From: Lingula anatina
Lineage: Eukaryota; Brachiopoda; Lingulata; Lingulida; Lingulidae
Length of the DNA stretch: 31,928 nucleotides
Assembly: GCF_001039355.2 (NCBI RefSeq)
Contig: NW_019775070.1
Coordinates: 286,240-318,167, forward strand
Direction of reading: 5' to 3'
The first letter of the stretch is position 1. Each line of letters opens with the position of its first letter. This document shows, one piece after another, positions 11,122 to 20,103 of the stretch. The notes below the pieces were generated by a model. That model was given only the letters and a program-made list of their open reading frames with translations, had not been told where the DNA came from and ran no database searches. The position numbers and the translations under genes are program-made.

Positions 11122-11961
11122 TATCGTTACAAAACAGGCAACGTAGAGTAAACTAGGGTCAACGGGATCTGGAACTGGACAGTTCATGACAATTGGTCCT
11201 ATATATTTTTTTCTGATGAGTGTCGCTTTTGTCTGACCTCTGATGACAAACGGGTACTATGCTGGCAAACTGCTGGTAAAGCGTTTGAACCACATGCACT
11301 GAATTTTCGAACCCGGAGCAGCATATTCATCATGGTGTGGGGCTGCATCAGCATCCATGGCTTGGGCGAATTGATAGTGGTTAATGGAAACATGAATCAC
11401 TAGAAATATATCGATGTTTTGGAGTCAGGCTTGCTACCATCTATTACTAACATGTTTGATGACAGGAATTATCCGTTTATTCACCAGGATGACAATGCTC
11501 CTTGTCACAGGCCCAGAGCAGTTGATGATTGGTTTGACCAACAGGACATTCGCAGGGTGATGTGGCCTGCCCAGAGTCCGGATGCAAACATAATAGAGAA
11601 TGTGTTGAATGATATGTCAAAACTTTTTACAAATGTCCGTCTAACCAGCAAAAAAACTCTGTTATATTCAGTGTTTCATGCTTGGGCCAGCATAAGCCCT
11701 GAACGCATCAGACAATTATATGAAACCTTGCTTCGTAGCCTGGCACCTATTATTAGGTCACGTGGCTATGCCACTAAGTACTAATTTTGGACTTGAAACT
11801 GCATATTTTGGTAGAATGTATATTTTGTTCTCATTTTGTGATTTTTTGTGAATTTTGATGTTAATAAAATGATACCAGGAGCATATCATTCCACAGTCAT
11901 TTATCTCCCCCATAGTATTGGCTCAGTAGGGGTGACACTTCTTTTGTCCAGTGTGTGTATA
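11122..11961 (+). pseudogene. Tc1/mariner transposase remnant, copy 2 (5'-truncated)
   Basis: This is the same family as the copy to its left, 838 bp further on and a few per cent diverged by eye. It begins earlier in the transposase: a stop and a frameshift near 11157-11170 precede the region with the first catalytic Asp (FFSDECRF). The same TAG stop recurs at 11401-11403. The second Asp (HQDDNAPCH) and the Glu (DANIIENV) are kept, and the frame ends at 11784. The 3' terminal repeat ends at 11959, followed by TA. Its left end starts at a TA directly against the 3' end of copy 1, which suggests that copy 1 inserted into it. Confidence 0.87.
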
Positions 11962-12307
11962 ACCAGAGTAGAGTTTTCTCCATTGCGGATTTCCGCATTT
12001 TAAAATTCCTTTCTGATTTTTCCTGAGGGCTTTGCTCTATGAAATATGTTCATGGTTCTTTATATTTTTTACAAATTATCCAGCTTTAATACCTAGTCTT
12101 TGAAAAAAAATTCAGTTAACTAATAAAGGCTATGAATTGCTCAAAATAGAATTGGTGCAATGATTATTATTGATCTCATTAGAAAATTTAGTAATAATAC
12201 AAACACGACATTTAACAAATATGTATAATTGACACCCGTGAGTCCGCATGTCACTATCAGGTAAATAATTGTTTCGCTATTGTTTTCCTCTCCACCTTGA
12301 TTCAATG
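11962..12307. other. AT-rich spacer, no feature seen
   Basis: Sequence between the Tc1 remnants and the next DNA element. No exon, repeat or RNA gene was recognised. Confidence 0.5.
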
Positions 12308-13143
12308 TTAAGCCTCGGTCACAACCGGTCGTACGGGCTCTTACGGACTGTTTGCGTCCAAAGTATAAGCAGAATCTCACGTCCCACGCAAGTCCTTCTT
12401 CCGCAATTTCGAGTTCGCAGACAACGGAGGATGTTAGACATGTACAAAAATTCCTACAAATAGCCTGCAAACAGCGTAACTTGCTCCCCTCGCCCGCGTT
12501 ATGCGAGACGCACGGCGAAAGCAATGAAGGAGCAAGTGCCCTTTGCATGATGAGTAAGGCGCACGCCCTCACAACTAACTGACAAAGTCGAGAACACACT
12601 GGGAATGCGTCGCACGTGTGTCACCCCCACGCCTGGTGTACGTTCGTGTCTTTACAATGAAAGTCGACTGTGTAACGTGTACAACAGTAATTAAATTTTT
12701 CTAATTTTTTGCTCAGTTTAGTTTCTAAAATGCCTCCAAATAGCAAGAGAAAGAAGCTTATATAGTAGAGAAAAGGGAGGAGGAAGAAGAGGAGAACAGG
12801 AAGCAAAACTGATGTACGCCGTCAGTACGTCACCACAAACGTGTGAGGCAAGTGTGAAACAAAACTGACGCTAAGGGCACTATTTTCGCCGTGCGTTGCA
12901 TTCCATTCGTAAGTGGTGAGTGTGTGCCACGTACACAAGAAGCAGGACAAATTCAAAAAATGAGTACAATTTCCACGGCCATCGCTCCTTGCAATTAGCG
13001 TCCCTGCTTGAAAGGACATCTCATGTGGCCCTTGCAATTCGCAAGGCAGTCTTTCCTCTTCCTCCACGGCCTCCGCAACACCTAACAATCGCAGAGGACC
13101 TACTATCCTGTAATTCGTGCGTCCGGTTGTGACCGAGGCTTTA
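12308..13143. mobile_element. 830-bp non-autonomous DNA transposon with TTA duplication (PIF/Harbinger-like)
   Basis: The element is 12311-13140. Its ends are AGCCTCGGTCACAACCGG and the exact reverse complement CCGGTTGTGACCGAGGCT, followed by less regular subterminal matching. TTA stands on both sides (12308-12310 and 13141-13143). A 3-bp T-A-rich duplication is typical of PIF/Harbinger. The inside is richer in GC and CpG than its surroundings, but no open frame resembles a transposase or a Myb-like partner, so it is read as non-autonomous. The superfamily is inferred from the duplication length only. Confidence 0.8.
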
Positions 13144-13619
13144 AGTTCACCATATCATTATATTAATTACAATAGAATAATACATTTCTTTTTGCTTTGT
13201 GCCCAGTCTGTTTCCCTCAAACAGCTTAAATGCGTGAAAGTGAATTGAAACATTTCAGTTAGAATGTAGTAAACGCGTTTTCGAATGGACTCGCAATATT
13301 AGCCGTCTCCTATGAAGACAGCCCATCCAACATTGCGCAAAATTGTTAGGTTTAGCAATAGGTCCGGGTTTGGAGAACTGTCCCCGAGGAGTTGGCCAAT
13401 CAAATAGGAGATGCAATTGCCGCCTGGAAGAAGGGGAGATGGGTGGTACAGGGGGCTCCAAAACGTTCTTCAGTTTTGTTGACTTGGCCATTAAACTTCG
13501 CTTATTGGTGCGTGTGGAGGCGGGGAGACAATCAGTGTTCTTAAATGTCGACAAAAGGAGGCACAAGTGAGGTAAAATGGAGACAGCTGCATGACCGAGA
13601 TTGACAGTAAAATAGTGTA
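13144..13619. other. Unassigned, CpG-bearing; possible promoter and first exon
   Basis: This stretch is less AT-rich than its surroundings. It has a CCAAT box at 13396-13400 (+). About 150 bases later an ATG at 13545 opens a 19-codon frame (MSTKGGTSEVKWRQLHDRD), with a donor-like GAG|GTAAAA at 13571/13572. It could be the first exon of an unknown plus-strand gene, now followed by the retrotransposon. No downstream exon in matching phase was found, so this stays speculative. Confidence 0.2.
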
Positions 13620-13700
13620 GTGGCTGGTTCCGTGGCTCAGTTAGTAGAGTTCTCACACTCGGCGTGAACGTTCTGTCCACCACCCCTATACGACCTGGGA
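13620..13700 (+). repeat. Decayed tRNA-derived SINE head
   Basis: TCCGTGGCTCAGTTAGTAGA is a good match to a tRNA D-arm and polymerase III A box. TCAC-ACTCGGC-GTGA can form an anticodon-like stem with a 7-base loop. GTTCTGTCC about 38 bases after the A box would be a decayed B box. It does not fold as a full tRNA (poor acceptor and T arms), so a SINE relic is more likely than a functional tRNA gene. Confidence 0.4.
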
Positions 13701-13704
13701 GGGA

Positions 13705-13817
13705 TGTAGTGTATTAGCCTATGTATCGTTTACGCGTCACGCCAGGTGTCGCATGACACCTGGTACCATGTGACTTGACGCGGGAATCTTGAATGTAATA
13801 AAGCAGAACTCACAACA
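13705..13817 (+). repeat. 5' LTR (113 bp)
   Basis: Begins TGTAGTGTATTAG and ends CTCACAACA (TG...CA termini). It is unusually short. It contains a perfect 9-bp stem with a GCAT loop at 13742-13763 (CCAGGTGTC/GACACCTGG), with outer pairing between CGCGTCA and TTGACGCG. The AATAAA signal is at 13797-13802, near the 3' edge. It differs from the 3' LTR by two C-to-T changes. Confidence 0.93.
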
Positions 13818-13818
13818 A

Positions 13819-13836
13819 TGGCGACAAGGATAGTCA
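13819..13836 (+). promoter_or_regulatory. Putative tRNA primer-binding site
   Basis: TGGCGACAAGGATAGTCA starts one base after the LTR, the position where first-strand priming occurs in LTR retrotransposons. The initial TGG would pair with a tRNA CCA end. The matching tRNA was not determined. Confidence 0.5.
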
Positions 13837-13878
13837 CATTTTATTACGTTGAATGATAATTTTACAATTTTAAACAAC

Positions 13879-15369
13879 ATGGAGCCTCTATGCTCAAATG
13901 AAATTGACAATAGTTGTGAGGAAACACGGATTACACATATGGAAAACGAAATTAGACACTTGAACTCAAAATTTGAAGGACTATGTGAAAACGTTTATAA
14001 AATGACAGAAGGACTTCAGAAATTTCAAGCAGAATTTATCTCATATATGAGACGTGACAATCCATCCTTATTGGAAAATTCAGCTGCACCCTTGACTCAT
14101 GCTCAGCAAGGACACATTGAGATAAATGATCCTCATGATGCCGATGCTCCACCTGTCTCTGTTACTTCAACGGAGTCTCCAACTCATGGTTTAGCTGAGC
14201 GAATAAGTTCAAATGCTGATTTTATACCAGACCCGGGGCAGCCAGTTGTCAGTGACCCAACCGTTCCAGCGTACCGTTATGGACGTCAGAATTATGATGC
14301 GAGAGGGCCACATCTACAATTCTGTGAGGATGTACCCAGATTTACTCCCACGCAAAGATCGCGGCCAGTGGACACTCCCCTGTATACTGACGAAAACCGA
14401 CAACCACCTCCAACAGGTAGGTCATTTCCCATATACAATGAGTCACACATTACCTGCCCCCAGCCGTCCACCCGTTTTCAATCATATGATGGAAGTACTA
14501 ACTTCTATTCATATTACGTAAAATTATGTTGCGTTGCTGAGAGCAAGGGATGGGGAGTCAAAGAAATCTATGAAATCATGATCACCTCACTAGAAGGTAA
14601 AGCCCTCGACGAGTTTGTAAAACTACCTCCTAAAGAAAGAATGCACCTACACAGTGTTGTAGATACCCTTATGAAATGTTTCGGAAAATCTGAAAATTCA
14701 TCATTGGCGCGAACAGAACTGGCCGCTATAAAACAAAAAGAAAACGAAAGCTACGAAGAATTTGGCTCACGTGTGAGAATATTAGCGTTGTCTGCCTACC
14801 GTGGTACTGGCCTATTCAATCAAATGGCCACTGAATCGTTTTTACGTGGGTGTTCAGATAAAGATTTAGTGGGAAAAGTGATGTGCATGAGACCTAGAAC
14901 ATTAGAAGAGGCGGTCGAAAATGCCCGTACGTGTGGAGCAAATATGCAAATTTTGGGGTTACGCAATGAAAATTGTAATAAGCAAGTGCGCAAAGTTACT
15001 TTTAAAGAACCCCAGCCATGTACAGATCATATTGAGCGTCAAAATCCACCAAATGTGAGTCGCGTTCAGTTTTCACCTCGTAGCTTGAGTCCTAATCGGG
15101 CAAAATCATTTCCGTCGAATGATGCAGAGCAGAGGCTGCAAAACATTGAATCCTCGTTGTTAGAATTGATTCAGTTATTCCGTCAGTCCGTGGACCAAAC
15201 ACAAAAGGGCAATGACACTCAGTTTGGTACACCCCCTAGGGGCATCTCAAGGTGCTATAATTGCCATGAAACGGGTCACATAAGCACAAATTGTCCCCAG
15301 AAAAACGGTGATTCGTTAAACCGCAACAGGTCGCCTGTGCGGTCCAACAGTCGACCTCAGCTGCAGTAG
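13879..15369 (+). CDS. Retrotransposon Gag
   Basis: Structural protein that would form the particle and bind the element RNA. The start chosen is the first ATG in frame, at 13879, giving 496 residues. The frame is open from 13849, but only with a TTG. Two short upstream frames (ATG at 13818 and 13853) precede it. An early stretch (about residues 14-60, with MENEIRHLNSKF) looks like a coiled coil. The middle (about 215-360) has the alpha-helical look of Ty3-type capsid (retrotransposon-gag family). Near the C-terminus is one CCHC zinc knuckle: C459, C462, H467 and C472 (CYNCHETGHISTNC). The tail is basic. The frame ends at TAG 15367-15369 and overlaps the pol frame by about 58 nt. Confidence 0.92.
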   Translation: MEPLCSNEIDNSCEETRITHMENEIRHLNSKFEGLCENVYKMTEGLQKFQAEFISYMRRDNPSLLENSAAPLTHAQQGHIEINDPHDADAPPVSVTSTESPTHGLAERISSNADFIPDPGQPVVSDPTVPAYRYGRQNYDARGPHLQFCEDVPRFTPTQRSRPVDTPLYTDENRQPPPTGRSFPIYNESHITCPQPSTRFQSYDGSTNFYSYYVKLCCVAESKGWGVKEIYEIMITSLEGKALDEFVKLPPKERMHLHSVVDTLMKCFGKSENSSLARTELAAIKQKENESYEEFGSRVRILALSAYRGTGLFNQMATESFLRGCSDKDLVGKVMCMRPRTLEEAVENARTCGANMQILGLRNENCNKQVRKVTFKEPQPCTDHIERQNPPNVSRVQFSPRSLSPNRAKSFPSNDAEQRLQNIESSLLELIQLFRQSVDQTQKGNDTQFGTPPRGISRCYNCHETGHISTNCPQKNGDSLNRNRSPVRSNSRPQLQ

Positions 15370-15373
15370 GACC
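15315..15373 (+). promoter_or_regulatory. Predicted -1 ribosomal frameshift module (gag to pol)
   Basis: The slippery heptamer G-TTA-AAC is at 15315-15321, with TTA and AAC as gag codons. A 6-nt spacer follows. A stem then pairs 15328-15333 (AGGTCG) with 15352-15357 (CGACCT), continuing after one mismatch with CTGT (15335-15338) and ACAG (15347-15350). The loop holds GGTCC (15341-15345), which can pair with GGACC at 15369-15373, giving an H-type pseudoknot. The pol frame opens at 15312, just after a TGA, and gag stops at 15367, so the site lies in the short overlap. The function is predicted, not shown. Confidence 0.75.
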
Positions 15374-15407
15374 AAATCTGATCCCACACACCGTTTATTG
15401 TAATGAC

Positions 15408-18400
15408 ATGGCCAAAGGCGAAAGTTTAGTGGTCCCCATACATGTCAATGGAATCAAAACTAACGCTGTTATCGACACGGCAGCGCAAGTGACCATAGTA
15501 AGTGACAAGCTGTTATCACAAATTACTGGAGAAATTACTTACGGCGGGTACCATGACATAAAAGGTATACCGCAGATTAGCTTACGAGCAAGAGAAATAA
15601 AAGGCCTAAAATTAGCAATTGGTTCAGAAGTGTATGAATGGACAGCACTTGCAGCTCCTATCCCAGACAATGTTTTATTGGGTTTAGATTTCTTGAAAAT
15701 GTTTGAGTGTAACATCTGTCTGGAAAACAATTTCATATCGTTGACCAGACCAGATTCTTCAGATAGAAGACGCAATAAAGTTCATGCCTCTATAAGAAAA
15801 GGTAGTGACAATTATTTAGTGGCAAATCGTGTTATTTTATCAAAGAAAGTTGCTGTTCCACCGCATTCTGAGAAGTTTGTTCAGGTTCCCTTTGTGGCGG
15901 AAAGGAACAAAACCTTTTTACTCAACGCCCCTAAACATGATCAGAAGGGTCTTTCGGTGCCCTATGGGTTGATAAGCACCGATTTTACGGATGCTTGCCT
16001 CAGTTGTTCAATCGCTCTAAGGAATGAGACTGATAAGTCAATTACCTTAAAAGCAGGTCATGTGATGGGTGATTTGGAAGAGATTGAGCGTGTACTGGGA
16101 TATCCTGAGAGTTTTGACAGTTCGAATGTGCACCAGTCTTTCTCGGTGTTGAAAGTTGATGTGAACTCTAACGATGTGGAGAATAATATTCCTGAACACG
16201 TGCGTGATTTGTGGAAACGATCTAGTGAGGATTTGTCTGATGAGCAGTCTCTCAAATTAGGCAATCTTTTGATAAAATATGCCGATGTTTTTTCCAAATC
16301 TGAATTTGATATCGGTCATTTTACAAAGATTAAACATAGAATTGATACCAACGAAGCAAAGCCTATTAAACAAAGACTGAGACGCACACCTCTGGGTTTC
16401 GAGCAAGAGGAAAAGGCAACATTAGATAAATTGTTAGCCGCTGACATTGTGCAACCCTCTTGTTCCGAATGGGCATCCTCTCCTGTTTTAGTGAGAAAAA
16501 AGGACGGCACTTTGAGATATTGCATAGATTTTCGTGCTTTAAATAAAGTGACCGTTAAGGATGTGTATCCACTACCGCAAATAGACGAATGCTTAGATGT
16601 TTTAGCGGGCACTCGGTATTTCAGCACTCTTGATATGAACTGTGCTTATTATCAGGTTGAAGTTGAGGAAAGCTCCCGGCCTAAAACCGCTTTTATGACC
16701 AAGTACGGTTTGTTTGAGTTTAAGAGACTACCGTTTGGTTTGACTAACAGCCCTGCTACTTTCATGCGAGCAGTCAATTCAGTTCTGCATGGTTTGACGT
16801 GGAGACAAGTACTCGCTTACTTGGATGATGTTGTTGTGCTTGGGAACAGTTTTGATGATTCTATAGCCAATATTGCACTGGTGTTGGATAGATTCAAAGA
16901 AAATGGATTGAAATTAAAACCATCCAAGTGTTCATTACTCAAAAGGAGTGTTCTCTATTTGGGTAAATTGGTAGATGAGAATGGCATTGCTCCAAATCCT
17001 GACAGTATAAAAGCAGTTCAACGTTGGCCACGTCCAAAATGTAAGAAAGATGTGGAAAGATTTCTTGGTCTAGTTAATTACCATAGAAGTCACATAAAAT
17101 GTTTTGCTGCTATGTCTGGTATACTGTATGATTTGACCAAAAACAAAAGTGTTTTTGATTGGACTAATGAACACGAAGTTGCATTCAATGACTTGAAACA
17201 GGCTTTGGTCCATAGTCCCGTGCTGAGCTTTCCAGACAGTGATGGTTTATTTATTTTAGACACGGACGCCAGTGATACTTGTATTGGAGCTGAGCTCATA
17301 CAGGTGCAAAATGACACTGAAAAGGTCATTAGTTATGGCAGTTTTGCTCTCACTCCTAGTCAACGCCGTTATTGCACGACTAAAAAGGAGCTTTTAGCAG
17401 TAGTCCGATTTACTCGGCAATACAGGCACTATCTACTTGGTAGAAAGTTTGTAATAAGGACAGATCATTGCAGTTTGACTTGGATCATGCGTTTTAAATT
17501 GCTCAATGGTGTTTTAGCAAGGTGGATGGAGGAATTGGCCCAGTATGATTTCGAAATTCAGCACAGATCGGGTAAAAACCACAGTAATGCTGATTCGTTG
17601 TCACGAATCCCTCTTCAGCACAAGGACTGTAATTACTATGAAGCTGGTTGTGATGTGACAAAGTTACCTTGTGGAGGCTGTCATCACTGTACCAGGCTTC
17701 ATGAAGAGTGGGACAGATTTAACAAAGATGTCGATTACATAGGGTCCCTGTCTCTAAGAAGCGTGAAAACTGTTACACCTGCTGTAGACCCATCCAAGGA
17801 AAATACTGGGAATGTTGAATTGTTTGCAAAGTATACAGCAAGTCAACTCAGAGAAGCGCAATTAAAAGATCCTCACTTATTAAAGGTGATAGGTTGGATT
17901 GAGGAAAATGTAAGTCCTTCTCAAGAGGAGTTGCAACTATGCTCGACAGCTGTGAAATTTTTATGGACAAATTTCAATTTGCTGTCCATGAAGGATGGTG
18001 TTTTATATTACAGCAGATTTGATAAGGGCTCTTTTAACCCTCTTTTGGTATTACCCAAAGAATTTCAACAGGAAGCCTTATCTTTGTGTCATGACCCTGT
18101 TATTTCAGGTCATCAGGGGATTGCTCGGACTCTTTCTAAGCTGAGACAAAGTGTATTTTGGTATGGAATGACTACCGACTGCAAACTGTATGTCAACTCA
18201 TGTGTGGCTTGTGAAAAAAATAAAAAAGCAAGCAGGAAATTCAGAGCTGAATTGCAAAATTTCCATGCCGGTGCACCTTTAGAGAGAGTTCACATAGATA
18301 TTTTAGGACCACTTACTCCCAGTAAATCAGGGAATAAGTACATTTTAGTTGTCGTGTGTCAGTTCACTAAATGGGTGGAAGCGTATCCATTACCGGATCA

Positions 18401-19256
18401 AACTGCAGATACAGTTAGCAAAACATTGGTGAACAATTTCATTGCTAGGTTTGGTTGTCCGACCATCATACATTCCGACATGGGTGCCAATTTTACAAGT
18501 GAATTGTTTAGTAATGTTTGCAGTTTACTGTCTATTAACAAAACCCAAACTAGTCCGTACAGGCCGTGTTCAAATGGCGCTGTGGAGCGTCAGAATAGGA
18601 CTATCATGCAGTGCATACGGTGTTATTTGGAAGGACAGGACAGTAATTGGGATGAGCATTTATCTTTAATTACTAGCGCAATCAGGGCGGTCCCTAACAG
18701 ACAAACAGGTCTGACCCCAAACATGTTGATGTTTGGAAGGGAAACTAGACAGCCCATTGATTTTACGTTTGGTTTAAAATCTATTCAAGGAGATGTTGAA
18801 CCAAATAGCTATGTCATGCAATTAAAAGAAAAGCTAGAGAGCGTTCACGAGTTGGCCAGAAAATGTCTCGGCGAGAATTTAAGGACACAAAAAGCGTACT
18901 ATGACGCAAATGCCAGACAAACACAATACTGTAAGGGTGACCTAGTGTATAGATATAATAACATGTCAAAACCCGGTCGTTCAAAGAAATTACAGCCTGT
19001 ATGGCTCGGTCCCTTCAAAATTATTGAGGTGCTTTCTCCAATTTTGTATAAGATAAAAACAAAAAGAAAAGTTGTGGTGGTGCATCATGATCACTTAAAG
19101 CCCTGTAGGGGAAGGGGGGCCCTAAAACCCTCAAAAGTTAAATGTGTGACTCCTGCTAACATGGGTGATGACCAACCACAAAGTGATGGAACTGTCAAAG
19201 ATGCTGTTGTTACGAGAAGTGGCAGAACAGTTATACCTCCAATACGTTATTGTTGA
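15408..19256 (+). CDS. Retrotransposon Pol (protease, RT, RNase H, integrase)
   Basis: From the ATG at 15408 the product is 1,282 residues. The frame is already open from 15312, and Pol is probably made by -1 frameshifting from Gag rather than from this ATG. Aspartic protease: VIDTAAQVT at 21-29, with DTA in place of the usual DTG or DSG. Reverse transcriptase about 310-490, with the catalytic YLDD at 471-474 and FSTLDM (D409). RNase H about 610-735, with LDTDAS, E661 and D686. A Cys/His-rich linker lies at 741-761. Integrase: zinc binding H895, H902, C932, C935; catalytic D964, D1024, E1060 (35 residues between the last two). A GPF module starts at WLGPF (1199-1203). All catalytic residues except the protease glycine are present. 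The frame ends at TGA 19254-19256. Confidence 0.95.
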   Translation: MAKGESLVVPIHVNGIKTNAVIDTAAQVTIVSDKLLSQITGEITYGGYHDIKGIPQISLRAREIKGLKLAIGSEVYEWTALAAPIPDNVLLGLDFLKMFECNICLENNFISLTRPDSSDRRRNKVHASIRKGSDNYLVANRVILSKKVAVPPHSEKFVQVPFVAERNKTFLLNAPKHDQKGLSVPYGLISTDFTDACLSCSIALRNETDKSITLKAGHVMGDLEEIERVLGYPESFDSSNVHQSFSVLKVDVNSNDVENNIPEHVRDLWKRSSEDLSDEQSLKLGNLLIKYADVFSKSEFDIGHFTKIKHRIDTNEAKPIKQRLRRTPLGFEQEEKATLDKLLAADIVQPSCSEWASSPVLVRKKDGTLRYCIDFRALNKVTVKDVYPLPQIDECLDVLAGTRYFSTLDMNCAYYQVEVEESSRPKTAFMTKYGLFEFKRLPFGLTNSPATFMRAVNSVLHGLTWRQVLAYLDDVVVLGNSFDDSIANIALVLDRFKENGLKLKPSKCSLLKRSVLYLGKLVDENGIAPNPDSIKAVQRWPRPKCKKDVERFLGLVNYHRSHIKCFAAMSGILYDLTKNKSVFDWTNEHEVAFNDLKQALVHSPVLSFPDSDGLFILDTDASDTCIGAELIQVQNDTEKVISYGSFALTPSQRRYCTTKKELLAVVRFTRQYRHYLLGRKFVIRTDHCSLTWIMRFKLLNGVLARWMEELAQYDFEIQHRSGKNHSNADSLSRIPLQHKDCNYYEAGCDVTKLPCGGCHHCTRLHEEWDRFNKDVDYIGSLSLRSVKTVTPAVDPSKENTGNVELFAKYTASQLREAQLKDPHLLKVIGWIEENVSPSQEELQLCSTAVKFLWTNFNLLSMKDGVLYYSRFDKGSFNPLLVLPKEFQQEALSLCHDPVISGHQGIARTLSKLRQSVFWYGMTTDCKLYVNSCVACEKNKKASRKFRAELQNFHAGAPLERVHIDILGPLTPSKSGNKYILVVVCQFTKWVEAYPLPDQTADTVSKTLVNNFIARFGCPTIIHSDMGANFTSELFSNVCSLLSINKTQTSPYRPCSNGAVERQNRTIMQCIRCYLEGQDSNWDEHLSLITSAIRAVPNRQTGLTPNMLMFGRETRQPIDFTFGLKSIQGDVEPNSYVMQLKEKLESVHELARKCLGENLRTQKAYYDANARQTQYCKGDLVYRYNNMSKPGRSKKLQPVWLGPFKIIEVLSPILYKIKTKRKVVVVHHDHLKPCRGRGALKPSKVKCVTPANMGDDQPQSDGTVKDAVVTRSGRTVIPPIRYC

Positions 19257-19990
19257 GAGGAAGACTCAGAACTAACGAGGTTGTTATTATCATATGTGAC
19301 AGCGATATCTGCTACAATATGTTATACCAAGGACAATTTACTGAGATAATGGGACATTTTCCGTGAACTCTAGTGACTTTGAACCAAACATTGACTATGT
19401 TTTCCATACATACATTGGCTACATTATACTGAGCCTGTATTTGCATTTAATATTGTATTCACATAAGTGACACAATTATACATTTTCTTTATCAAGGCAT
19501 TTGTAAAAGTTGTATGTATTTTGAAGCTGTTTGGATGCACAGTACAGTCTTGTGAGTAAAGTGCATGTGTCATGTTGATAATGCAGATTTAGCATAATTA
19601 GTAAAGTTCATATGTGCCGTTTATGCAGTAATGCATGCACATTTATATTAAAAAAAAAATATGGGACTTGAAAGTATGCACTGTTTAACACAACATGTTA
19701 CCTTATAGCTATAAGTAAATAATGTATTTATTTGTGCCGTTAATATGCAATAATATGTACAATTATTATTTACTATGCACAAAAATAGATCTCATTATCA
19801 CTAACTGTGCTGATGTAGGGCATATAATACATAACATTGTCATTTAAAGCAAGGGTTGACTAAGATGCTGTTGATAAAGTGTAATCCGTATGCATGTTAA
19901 AATTATTTCAGCAATTGTAATTACTTCACACTTATCTTAATCATCAGTGGTTTGTATATAAGCATGTTTTGAAAATATGATGGGGAGGAA
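19257..19990 (+). other. Retrotransposon 3' internal region and polypurine tract
   Basis: About 730 bases of AT-rich sequence between pol and the 3' LTR without a usable frame, so no env. GGGGAGGAA at 19982-19990 directly before the LTR is the expected polypurine tract that primes second-strand synthesis. Confidence 0.8.
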
Positions 19991-20103
19991 TGTAGTGTAT
20001 TAGTCTATGTATTGTTTACGCGTCACGCCAGGTGTCGCATGACACCTGGTACCATGTGACTTGACGCGGGAATCTTGAATGTAATAAAGCAGAACTCACA
20101 ACA
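19991..20103 (+). repeat. 3' LTR (113 bp)
   Basis: Same length and ends as the 5' LTR. It differs only by T for C at LTR positions 14 and 23, the second at a CpG. It contains the same hairpin and AATAAA. Flanking sequence resumes at 20104. Confidence 0.93.

Larger units (their letters stand above)
13705..20103 (+). mobile_element. Complete Ty3/gypsy LTR retrotransposon
   Basis: A 6,399-bp element: 5' LTR (13705-13817), putative primer-binding site, gag, pol, polypurine tract, 3' LTR (19991-20103). The order protease-RT-RNase H-integrase with a GPF module after the integrase places it in Metaviridae (Ty3/gypsy), near Mag/SURL-like animal lineages by general resemblance. There is no env frame. 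Both frames are intact and the LTRs differ at 2 of 113 positions, so it is young. The flanks AGGGA and AAACA do not match, so no target duplication is visible. Confidence 0.95.

Noticed and set aside
12141-12599. 152-codon minus-strand frame in the 830-bp DNA element
   Set aside because: It crosses the element's terminal repeat into flanking DNA and resembles no transposase.
13620-13700. Functional tRNA gene
   Set aside because: The A box is good, but the acceptor and T arms do not pair and the B box is decayed.
19257-19990. Env gene of the retroelement
   Set aside because: No open frame of useful length, signal peptide or membrane segment is present between pol and the 3' LTR.
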